Assembly (NCBI GenBank): GCA_002400895.1
Contig: NVRO01000034.1
Span: 520-8,749 of the forward strand
DNA length: 8,230 nucleotides
From: Planctomycetota bacterium
Lineage (GTDB): Bacteria; Planctomycetota; UBA1135
Direction: 5' to 3'
The notes beneath the pieces were generated by a model, which made no database searches, had not been told where the DNA came from, and saw only the letters and a program-made list of their open reading frames with translations. The position numbers were made by a program, and so were the translations under genes. Below are positions 1-6,287 of this stretch, one piece after another (position 1 is the stretch's first letter; each line of letters begins with the position of its first letter).

Positions 1-746
1 ACGGCAACATCATCACTACCCCTGCCGACCCGCAGATTAAAGCCAATGATCTGCTCGAACTATTGTGGATGGACGAAGGCGATGATTTTCGGGTAGCACT
101 GGTTCCAGGCTCCCCAGCCAGCAAGGTCCTCAAAGAGGGCGACATCCTCCTGCAAGTTTCCGGTCAACCGATTTTCGGGCTTGAAGATTTGCGTGCGCGG
201 GTGGACACCTCGGCTGGCCAGGCCATTGACTTCACGATTGCTCGCTTTGGAGAAACAGACCCCCTGCTTCTCAAGATTACTCCCGCCCCAATTGGTGTCC
301 TCAATGCTGGCTTTTCGCTCAAGCCCTGGTACGAAATCGTCCGCCGTGACAATGTAATTGACGCCCTCTCGCTTGGTGTTCGTGAAGCCCACCGCATGGT
401 CAAGGAGATGGGCGCCACCATCTCCGGAATGGTCTCGGGGCGCGTAGCTTCCGACAACATTGGCGGCATCATCACGATTGGAAGAGTGGCTCATAACTTT
501 GCCACCGCTGGGCTGGGACAGTTGTTTTTCTTTCTGGCAATGATTTCCATCCACCTTGGGATCATCAATTTACTCCCAATCCCGGCCCTGGATGGCGGAC
601 ACATTTTGTTTGTATTGCTGGAAAAGTTACGTGGAAAACCAATTAGCCTGCATGTCCAGGGAGTGTTCAATCTGGTTGGCATAGCCCTCTTGCTGGGGCT
701 CATTGTGTTTGCCACTCGCAACGACCTCAGGCTATTGTTCGGCTAA
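1..746 (+). CDS. rseP: RseP-like site-2 intramembrane zinc metalloprotease, C-terminal part (5' truncated by window)
   Basis: The frame is open from base 3 to the TAA at 744-746, giving about 247 residues. The gene starts upstream, so the N-terminal HExxH zinc site is not visible. What is seen: a PDZ domain (about nt 90-290) with GSPASKVLKEGDILLQVSG, typical of RseP/RasP substrate-gating PDZ domains. It is followed by the membrane-embedded C-terminal half, with hydrophobic segments near nt 515-580 and 660-715. The family signature NLLPIPALDGGH lies at nt 567-602; its Asp (591-593) corresponds to the third zinc ligand of the LDG motif. In known bacteria these proteases sit in the inner membrane and cut anti-sigma factors or leftover signal peptides after a first site-1 cleavage. 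The substrate here is unknown. The next gene begins 5 nt downstream, so the two are probably co-transcribed. Family assignment is firm; equivalence to E. coli RseP in function is inference. Confidence 0.93.
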   Translation, partial: GNIITTPADPQIKANDLLELLWMDEGDDFRVALVPGSPASKVLKEGDILLQVSGQPIFGLEDLRARVDTSAGQAIDFTIARFGETDPLLLKITPAPIGVLNAGFSLKPWYEIVRRDNVIDALSLGVREAHRMVKEMGATISGMVSGRVASDNIGGIITIGRVAHNFATAGLGQLFFFLAMISIHLGIINLLPIPALDGGHILFVLLEKLRGKPISLHVQGVFNLVGIALLLGLIVFATRNDLRLLFG

Positions 747-751
747 GCACC

Positions 752-1615
752 ATGGATTGGCTTCGTCTGCTCCGTCTGGCCCTCCTGCCCTCAATTATCT
801 GGGACCTGGTCGCCGGGGTCCTGCTGGTTGGAGCTACTTTCGACCGCAGTTGGTTGATGGCCCTGGTCGCCGGAATCCTCATTTATCACTCCGGGATGGT
901 GGCGAACGATATTGCCGACCGGGGCCTGGATCGCATCCATCGCCCTCGGCGGCCGCTTGCAAGCGGCGCCATCGGCATCACCAAGGCCTGGCTGGTTCTG
1001 GTGTTAATGCTCAGTGGTGCCTGGTTGTTGGCCGCACAATCATCTTCAGCTGTCGCTGATCTGGTTAAATTACTGACCGTATTGGTCCTGGTTTATGACT
1101 TCGGTGGAAATCCAATCAGGCGCAGCCTGGGTCCAGCCTTGCTCGCTGCTGCCAGGGCGGCCAGTCTCTGTCTGGGTGCACTGGCAGTAATCTCTCCCGA
1201 CCAGATAATGTCCAGCCCATTGCTCTGGGCTGCGGCAAGTTACGCGATGTATTTTCTATTCGTTTCTAGGCTGGCCACCAACGAGGAATCCGGTGCTTCC
1301 GGAATGCGCATATTGGCTTTGGCGACTACCGCGGCCTGCGCCCCCATCTTGTTGTTCAACCGCCCGGATCCGCACCTGATTGCAGTTGTGCCCACTATAT
1401 TGGGGGCATTCGTCCTGTTGCGACCGGTAATCGCGCTGCGTCACCAGCAACTTAGCCCTGCCGAAGTGCAGACCATTGTCCGCCGCATGCTGGGTGCGGC
1501 TCCGATGATTCCCGCCTTGGCATTGCTGGTTGACGGGCTTTACCTGCCGGCCATCGGTGGACCGATTGCTTCCATTGCCATTTACACAATGGCAAGACGT
1601 CTGCCTCCGGAATAG
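752..1615 (+). CDS. UbiA-superfamily prenyltransferase, EboC-like
   Basis: This is a 287-residue, very hydrophobic protein with about seven to nine predicted membrane helices. The first catalytic Asp-rich motif of UbiA proteins is present as NDIADRGLD (residues 52-60), followed by the usual basic and proline-rich stretch HRPRRPLASGAI. It binds Mg-diphosphate of a prenyl donor in the family. The second region is not the classical DxxxD. It reads YDFGGNPIRRSLGPALLAAAR (about 115-135) and later SRLATNEES (172-180), which resembles my recollection of EboC-type UbiA proteins more than of UbiA or MenA. Family members attach polyprenyl chains to aromatic or other acceptors in the inner membrane; donor and acceptor cannot be read from sequence. 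The ATG lies 5 nt after the rseP-like stop with no Shine-Dalgarno, which suggests translational coupling. The TAG (1613-1615) is 8 nt from the stop of the convergent gene. Superfamily call is good, subgroup tentative. Confidence 0.85.
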   Translation: MDWLRLLRLALLPSIIWDLVAGVLLVGATFDRSWLMALVAGILIYHSGMVANDIADRGLDRIHRPRRPLASGAIGITKAWLVLVLMLSGAWLLAAQSSSAVADLVKLLTVLVLVYDFGGNPIRRSLGPALLAAARAASLCLGALAVISPDQIMSSPLLWAAASYAMYFLFVSRLATNEESGASGMRILALATTAACAPILLFNRPDPHLIAVVPTILGAFVLLRPVIALRHQQLSPAEVQTIVRRMLGAAPMIPALALLVDGLYLPAIGGPIASIAIYTMARRLPPE

Positions 1616-1623
1616 TCCGCTGG

Positions 1624-3255
1624 CTAAAAATATTCTTCCAGCAGGGCATTGACATAAGCAGTTTCGCGGACATCGACCGACTGCGCACGCGCCTGCATCA
1701 GCAGGTCAAAAGAAGCAAGCCCCAAGACCTTGGGTAGCAATGCAAGACTTTCCATCCGCAGTTCCACGCGGTTCTCCTGGCCGAGCGCAATCTCGACCAA
1801 ACGGTCAACCGCAGGATCATGTTCGAAACTGAGACGACCGAGCGCACTCAGGTAGGAATCAACCAAAACCGAATCCAGATTTTCAAGCTGCAGGCCGATT
1901 AACACCTCGAGAGACAGTCCACCAAGATTGCCCAGTTGCACCAGCGCCATTTCTCTGACCCTGATTTTATTCCCCTGGTCGGCATACACCCCGGCGACAA
2001 AATCGACCGCCTTGGCATCGCCAAGCTGGCCAAATACTCTCAACAGCCCCAGGCGTTGATCGGCATTGCATCGCTCCCAACAAACCCGCAGCAATCCCAT
2101 GGTTTGGGGTGGAGCAGGTTCAAGTTGGCGGATGAAATTAATCGCCTCGGCTGATCCCGGCCCAGTGGGATACTCGCGCGCACGCACCAGAATCGACTCG
2201 AGCACCGAACTATCTCCTCTCTCCACCAAGGCCTGCGTCGCTGCCAAGGCCAAGCGCGGTTCCGGATGTTTGGCAAGATCCTCCAATTCACGGCGTCCGA
2301 CCTCGGCAGCAACAGCTTGTTCCTGGCGCAAGCCTTGTAAGGCCGCGATTACTACTCCCGAGTCGGGGTCATAGGTGGCGCGCACCACGCCATCCCAATT
2401 CTTGGCCGCAATCATTCCGCGAACCGCGTCCACCCGTACTCCTGGCCCGGGGGCAAAACTGGGATCCAGAAAAGGTGTCAACTCAGCGACAACCAGATAA
2501 TCTCCGAGTTCGGCGCGCCGCGCCAATGCCTTGACAGTGAAAGGCATGGCCATGTCCGCTGGCAACTTCCGCAACCTCTCCACCGCAGCCTGGTCATCCA
2601 ATGCCAACAAAGCGGGCCAAATAAGACTCCCAGAATTGCGTGCACCTGGCTGTTCATTAACCCAGTCGGTAAATGCCTGTTCCAGCCACTCCCCCGCTAT
2701 CGGGCCACCAAGAGTTCCTATCGCACCGTAAATAGCATCCCGGGGACCTGCTTCGATTTCCTGCTCGAGAATTGCAATCAACTCCGGTACCACCTCGACC
2801 GCATCCAGAGCCACAAGTGCTTCAGCCGCTGCGCTACGCACCACCGGAACCTTGGCAGAGCCCAGGATTGTCAGCAATAAGGGAATTTGGCTACGATCGC
2901 CGCTGCCGCCGAGCGCCTTGCAATAGTTGTGCAAGACCCCGTAGCGCTCCGTCTTATTCAGCAGAGCTCGCGCCCGTTCCGCCAAAATCGGGGAAGCCTG
3001 GTCCCCCATCAGCGCCAGGCCGGCAAAGGCAAAACGCATCCCTTCCTTGCTCCCGGTTTCAAGGTGATCTACCAAACGCGCGGCCAGGCCGTCATCTCCG
3101 GGTGGAGAGTAGGATTTTGAACCAGCGGTCGGAATCGGGAAGCCACTATTGGCTACCTTTACCGTGGTCAGCCCTTCATCATTTCCCCCTGGCCCACATG
3201 CTGGCAGTAGAAACGCCCAGGCGGTGAGGCAAATCGAGTAGAATCTCACGGACAT
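1624..3255 (-). CDS. HEAT-repeat lipoprotein
   Basis: This 543-residue protein starts with a lipoprotein signal peptide: Arg4 in a short n-region, a hydrophobic core, and the lipobox L-P-A-C with Cys20 as the predicted lipidated residue. The rest is almost all alpha-helical HEAT/PBS-lyase-type repeats. Examples are residues 122-165 (IPLLLTILGSAKVPVVRSAA and following) and further helical pairs to the C-terminus, many with the pattern R-x-A-A-x-A-L. No catalytic motif is visible. Such repeats are protein-binding scaffolds, so an exported, membrane-anchored binding or assembly role is likely, but the partner is unknown. The ATG at 3255 was chosen because it puts a proper signal peptide at the N-terminus; the frame stays open 32 codons further upstream, inside dus, which would bury the signal sequence. 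No clear ribosome binding site precedes it. Its start codon overlaps that of the divergent dus gene, and its stop is 8 nt from that of the UbiA gene. Confidence 0.85.
   Translation of the reverse strand: MSVRFYSICLTAWAFLLPACGPGGNDEGLTTVKVANSGFPIPTAGSKSYSPPGDDGLAARLVDHLETGSKEGMRFAFAGLALMGDQASPILAERARALLNKTERYGVLHNYCKALGGSGDRSQIPLLLTILGSAKVPVVRSAAAEALVALDAVEVVPELIAILEQEIEAGPRDAIYGAIGTLGGPIAGEWLEQAFTDWVNEQPGARNSGSLIWPALLALDDQAAVERLRKLPADMAMPFTVKALARRAELGDYLVVAELTPFLDPSFAPGPGVRVDAVRGMIAAKNWDGVVRATYDPDSGVVIAALQGLRQEQAVAAEVGRRELEDLAKHPEPRLALAATQALVERGDSSVLESILVRAREYPTGPGSAEAINFIRQLEPAPPQTMGLLRVCWERCNADQRLGLLRVFGQLGDAKAVDFVAGVYADQGNKIRVREMALVQLGNLGGLSLEVLIGLQLENLDSVLVDSYLSALGRLSFEHDPAVDRLVEIALGQENRVELRMESLALLPKVLGLASFDLLMQARAQSVDVRETAYVNALLEEYF
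3239..3244 (+). promoter_or_regulatory. Possible -10 element for dus (TAGAAT)
   Basis: TAGAAT matches five of six positions of the TATAAT consensus and ends 9 nt before the dus ATG. A start of transcription 6-8 nt downstream would fall at or just before the ATG, so the message would be nearly leaderless. That agrees with the missing Shine-Dalgarno. No convincing -35 box lies 16-18 nt upstream, where the sequence is cccagg. This is a weak, speculative call. Confidence 0.22.
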
Positions 3256-4261
3256 GACTGCAGTTAGTGGTGGTTTCGAATCAGGTTTCACTCTGGGTAG
3301 GCATCGTTTCCGAACGGGTCTGACATTGGCTCCGATGGCCGGTAACACCAATTTAGCCTACCGGCGCCTGTGTCGAAAGTTTGGAGCTGAATTGACCACC
3401 ACGGAAATGGTCTCGGCCAAAGCCCTGCAATTTCAAGACCCCAAGACAATGTCCTTGTTGGAGCGTGGCGAGGACGAAAAACCGGTGGCAGCTCAAGTTT
3501 TCGGCGCAGATCCAGCGGATTTGGCCACTGCCACCGCAATCATCGCAGAACTCGGATTCGATTTCGTGGACTTGAATATCGGCTGCCCGGTGCCAAAGAT
3601 TACCAGCGGTGGAGGTGGTAGCTCCTTACTTCGGGTTCCGACCCTGGCGGCTGAATGCGTGGCCGCAATGACAACTGCTTCGAATCTTCCGGTAAGTGTT
3701 AAAATTCGCGCCGGCTGGGACGAGGAAAACCGCAATGCGCCGGATTTTGCTTTCCAGATGCAGCAGGCGGGTGCGGTTGCAATTACCATCCACGGTCGCA
3801 CCAGAGAGCAGAAGTATTCCGGTAAGGCTGATTATGAATTAATCGGAGAAGTGGTGTCGGCGGTAAGCATACCGGTAATTGGTAACGGGGACGTTGTCGA
3901 CCTGGATAGTGCAGCCGAACTATTGGCACAGGGAGTCTCGGGGATTGCCATCGGTCGGGGAGCCATGGGAAGGCCCTGGCTGTTTTCCCAACTACGGGCA
4001 ATGATCTTGTCCGAACCGATTCCAAAGGCCCCCGGCACCCAGGAACGGATGGCATTGCTGCTCGAACTGGGCCAAGGGGTTTGTTCGATTTACGGAGAGG
4101 GCCGAGGCATGAAAATCATGCGGCGGTTAAGCGCCGACTTCTTTCGTGAAAGTCCAGGCAGTGCTCGCCTCCGGGCAGCCTGCTCCCAACTATCGGCCCT
4201 CGAGGACCTGGAGAATCTGGTTCAGGACTCAAATACGGAACCGTCCCAGTTCAATCCCTGA
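3254..4261 (+). CDS. dusB: tRNA-dihydrouridine synthase, DusB-like
   Basis: This 335-residue protein is a flavoenzyme that reduces specific uridines of tRNA to dihydrouridine with NADPH, in the cytoplasm. Family motifs appear in order: LAPMAGNTNLAYRR (25-38, FMN site), EMVSAKAL (51-58), QVFGADP (81-87) and DLNIGCPVPK (106-115). Cys111 is the expected catalytic acid. They continue with VKIRAGWD (149-156, Lys150), TIHGRTREQKYSG (178-190, His180) and IPVIGNGDV (206-214). The phosphate-binding GIAIGRGAMGRPW (230-242) ends the barrel. A C-terminal helical tRNA-binding domain follows. Length and the HGRTR and GRPW motifs match the DusB branch; the exact subfamily and target uridine are inferred. 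A stop codon in frame at 3239-3241 excludes a start much further upstream. No Shine-Dalgarno is visible. The gene stands alone on the plus strand between two minus-strand genes, and its last 40 nt overlap the 3' end of the TolC-like gene. Confidence 0.95.
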   Translation: MTAVSGGFESGFTLGRHRFRTGLTLAPMAGNTNLAYRRLCRKFGAELTTTEMVSAKALQFQDPKTMSLLERGEDEKPVAAQVFGADPADLATATAIIAELGFDFVDLNIGCPVPKITSGGGGSSLLRVPTLAAECVAAMTTASNLPVSVKIRAGWDEENRNAPDFAFQMQQAGAVAITIHGRTREQKYSGKADYELIGEVVSAVSIPVIGNGDVVDLDSAAELLAQGVSGIAIGRGAMGRPWLFSQLRAMILSEPIPKAPGTQERMALLLELGQGVCSIYGEGRGMKIMRRLSADFFRESPGSARLRAACSQLSALEDLENLVQDSNTEPSQFNP

Positions 4262-5703
4262 ACGGTGAACAGCTTGACCGCTGCTTTGGCATATTCCATC
4301 CGCGAATTCTTCTCGGAGGTAAGGGCTTGCTCAAGGTCACGCTGAAACTGCAGGACTTGGAAATTGGTCGATGCTCCTTCACGCAGTCGGCGTTGTTCCG
4401 CTTCGAGTTGGCGTTCTGCGACCTGGGAGGCAAGAGCGGTGGCAGCAACCCGTTCTGATAAATAATTAAGGTTGCGAACCGCACCTCTAACCTCAATGGC
4501 AATAGCATTCTCGGTATCACGAAGCACCCGCTGAGCAAGATCCAAACTACGCCGCGCAGCCATTTCAGCGCCTTGGTAAGCATGGTTGCCGATTGGCATT
4601 TCAAAATTCAGACCAATCGAGTAGCCGGTGTAGTAAAAGCCACGGGCAACATCGAATGCTTCATGAATCTGACTTTCTACCCCGGCAGAGGAACCGGTAA
4701 CGACAAAGTCGAGCTTAGGTCTCAAGCTGTGCCGCGCAACGTCCCAGTCCAGTTTCTTCTGCTCGGCATCGATTCGATTTCGCTCCAAGTCGGCACGATG
4801 GGCCAAAGCGACCTGATAGGCAACCTCCCATGCGATATCAGTTGCAACCGGTGGTGGTAACTCGCTGACTGGCGACAACCCTAAATTCCAATCCTGGCTG
4901 TCCTCGAAGTCAAAAATCATCTGGCGCAAGACGTCTTCCGCTTGCTTGACAGTATTCTTGGCGGTCAGCAATGCTTCAGTGCGCAGGGCGATGTCAGCTT
5001 CAGTTTGCACCACTTCAACTTCAGCTGCGGCGCCAACTTCAAACTTGGTCTGCGTTTGGTCACGCAATTCCTCCGCCAAGCGCAAGGAGAGCTCCTTGAC
5101 CTTGACGTCCTCCAATGAAAAAGCCAGATTCCAATAAGCGTCGACGGCAGCCTGGGTGGCATCGACAATTGCGGCGCGGGCACCCTCGGATGCTGCCTGT
5201 GAGTTGAATTGTGCAGTGCGAAGTGCCTGGGTTGCAGTCAGGCTCCATCCACCACGCAACAATGGCTGAGTGAACGAAAAGTTCAGCCCCACATTGGATT
5301 CGGGATTAAAACCGAAGAAGGAAATATTCTGGTTGTCCTCGGTGTAAGTCTCGCTGACACTAATTTCGAAACTACCTCCGCTCATCAGGGACTTGCGTAA
5401 TCCCTGGCTGGCATTCCAGCTGCGAATCCTGATCGCATCGAGACCACTGTTGAAAACACCTCCGGAAGTAGGGCGTTCGTTCAAGCTGTAAGTGGCGTCT
5501 GCGAACATGGTGTAGTCGTAGGCACCACCGGCCTGCAAAACACCTGCAGCAGTCGCTTGAGCCTGCAACTCTGCTTGTTTGATGGCGGGGGCATTAGTAG
5601 TCGCCATGCGCACGACATCTTCCACCCGCAAGGGCAGGACTTCCCCTTGCGGGGGCTGCTGGAGCACGGGAAGGACCAGTAACAGGAGGAAGGTATTGAG
5701 CAT
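4222..5703 (-). CDS. TolC-family outer-membrane efflux/export protein
   Basis: This 493-residue protein has an N-terminal signal-like segment (residues 1-18) and the two tandem outer-membrane-efflux-protein repeats expected of TolC. The first includes FTQPLLRGG (144-152), a common signature in this family, and FEVGAAAEVEVVQTEADIAL (221-240). The second carries the matching REGASTNFQVLQFQRDLEQA (441-460). Long amphipathic helices around 155-265 and 375-480 would form the periplasmic tunnel, with beta-strand segments near 60-150 and 330-372 in the outer membrane. It should trimerise into a channel that docks with an inner-membrane pump or secretion apparatus; no adaptor or pump gene lies beside it here. 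The start is uncertain. ATG at 5703 is used, but a TTG at 5715 has a GGAG 7 nt before it. Neither gives a positively charged n-region. It is last in the minus-strand gene series, 65 nt after the anti-sigma-like gene, and overlaps dus tail to tail. Confidence 0.92.
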   Translation of the reverse strand: MLNTFLLLLVLPVLQQPPQGEVLPLRVEDVVRMATTNAPAIKQAELQAQATAAGVLQAGGAYDYTMFADATYSLNERPTSGGVFNSGLDAIRIRSWNASQGLRKSLMSGGSFEISVSETYTEDNQNISFFGFNPESNVGLNFSFTQPLLRGGWSLTATQALRTAQFNSQAASEGARAAIVDATQAAVDAYWNLAFSLEDVKVKELSLRLAEELRDQTQTKFEVGAAAEVEVVQTEADIALRTEALLTAKNTVKQAEDVLRQMIFDFEDSQDWNLGLSPVSELPPPVATDIAWEVAYQVALAHRADLERNRIDAEQKKLDWDVARHSLRPKLDFVVTGSSAGVESQIHEAFDVARGFYYTGYSIGLNFEMPIGNHAYQGAEMAARRSLDLAQRVLRDTENAIAIEVRGAVRNLNYLSERVAATALASQVAERQLEAEQRRLREGASTNFQVLQFQRDLEQALTSEKNSRMEYAKAAVKLFTVQGLNWDGSVFES

Positions 5704-5768
5704 TATTGCGAGCAAAGCATAGCTCCGCCAGTTGGGACATACGCTCCTGCGCCGCCAAGGGTGAGGCT
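5704..5768 (-). other. 65-nt spacer between anti-sigma-like and TolC-like genes
   Basis: This is the longest gene-free gap in the window. On the minus strand it holds the GGAG described above and no clear hairpin with a U-run, so I see no terminator separating the TolC-like gene from the sigma operon. No convincing sigma-70 or ECF promoter was recognised in it either. Read-through from upstream is the simplest reading. Confidence 0.5.
5723..5726 (-). promoter_or_regulatory. GGAG ribosome binding site candidate that bears on the TolC-like start
   Basis: On the minus strand GGAG lies 7 nt before an in-frame TTG (5715-5713) but 19 nt before the ATG at 5703. The preceding genes of the same series have well-spaced Shine-Dalgarno sequences, so TTG may be the real start, adding four residues. 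Which one is used cannot be settled from sequence alone. Confidence 0.35.
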
Positions 5769-6287
5769 TTATTTGCTCTGTTCTATGATTTTCCAGGCCG
5801 ACCACAACGGCTGAAACCTGATGTTCATAACGGCACTGGCGCAAAACAATCTCTCCACTGCGAAGTTCATCTGTTTACGCTCATTTTCCGCGACCAACCC
5901 AGCCATCCACACTTCGTCGAGCAATTCCTCAATGCCCGGTGCGGCTGGGGTCAGCACCGCCGGATCCGGAGCTACCGGGTCATCCACCAACAGTGATGGC
6001 GACAGCGGCAGGAATCCGATTGGTGCCGGTTCGGGCGAGGATGAAATCACCAAGGCAAATACCGCCAACACCGGCACACTTCCGGTCAGGGCAATCAAGA
6101 CCATGGCCGCCGCACGGACCAGACGATTCGAGCGTAATGCCTGACGGAAGGTCCAGGATGGAATCAACCGTGCGCGCACCTTGGCACTGAAGTCGGCTTG
6201 CAACTGAATGCGCGGGTGGGCCGAGCGCAACTCTTCGGCAAAGGACTCGAGCTCGCGGAGGCTGCGATCATCAAGGTCTTCAGTCAT
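5769..6287 (-). CDS. Single-pass membrane protein, probable anti-sigma/regulatory partner of the ECF sigma factor
   Basis: This 172-residue protein is not one I recognise by family. It has an acidic, helical N-terminal part (about 1-45, with DLDDRSLRELESFAEELRS), a basic patch (38-58), one strong membrane segment (about 59-82), a Pro-rich linker (84-118) and a helical C-terminal part (118-172) with a lone Cys149. The order fits an anti-sigma factor with a cytoplasmic sigma-binding domain and a periplasmic sensor. However, the HxxxCxxC zinc motif of ZAS anti-sigma factors is absent. The main argument is context: its ATG lies inside the last codons of the sigma gene, overlapping by 8 nt, with a strong GGGGAGG 6 nt upstream, so the two are translationally coupled. 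A longer in-frame start exists upstream (6329) but lacks such a site. The TolC-like gene follows 65 nt later. The role is inferred from position and topology only. Confidence 0.7.
   Translation of the reverse strand: MTEDLDDRSLRELESFAEELRSAHPRIQLQADFSAKVRARLIPSWTFRQALRSNRLVRAAAMVLIALTGSVPVLAVFALVISSSPEPAPIGFLPLSPSLLVDDPVAPDPAVLTPAAPGIEELLDEVWMAGLVAENERKQMNFAVERLFCASAVMNIRFQPLWSAWKIIEQSK

Noticed and set aside
60..554. 164-codon open frame on the minus strand inside the rseP-like gene
   Set aside because: It lies fully antisense to a well-conserved protease frame, its translation shows no recognisable domain, and it has no supporting context.
2772..3227. 151-codon plus-strand open frame opposite the HEAT lipoprotein
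   Set aside because: Pro/Arg/Ser-rich translation typical of a shadow frame in G+C-rich DNA. The minus-strand frame has a signal peptide and regular repeats.
3256..3351. Upstream extension of the HEAT lipoprotein to an earlier start codon
   Set aside because: It would add 32 hydrophilic residues before the signal peptide and overlap dus by nearly 100 nt.
4241..4290. Small inverted repeats near the dus/TolC junction (GTTC...GAAC; CGGT...ACCG)
   Set aside because: Stems are only about 4 pairs, without a T-run, and lie in coding sequence; not convincing as a terminator.
5597..5740. Short minus-strand frame starting with ATG at 5740 (about 47 codons) across the spacer before the TolC-like gene
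   Set aside because: The ATG has a GGAG only 3 nt upstream, the peptide is Pro/Ala/Arg-rich, and most of it overlaps the TolC-like coding region.
5704..5844. Upstream extension of the TolC-like gene to a TTG at 5844
   Set aside because: It would overlap the end of the anti-sigma-like gene and place a long charged stretch before the signal sequence.
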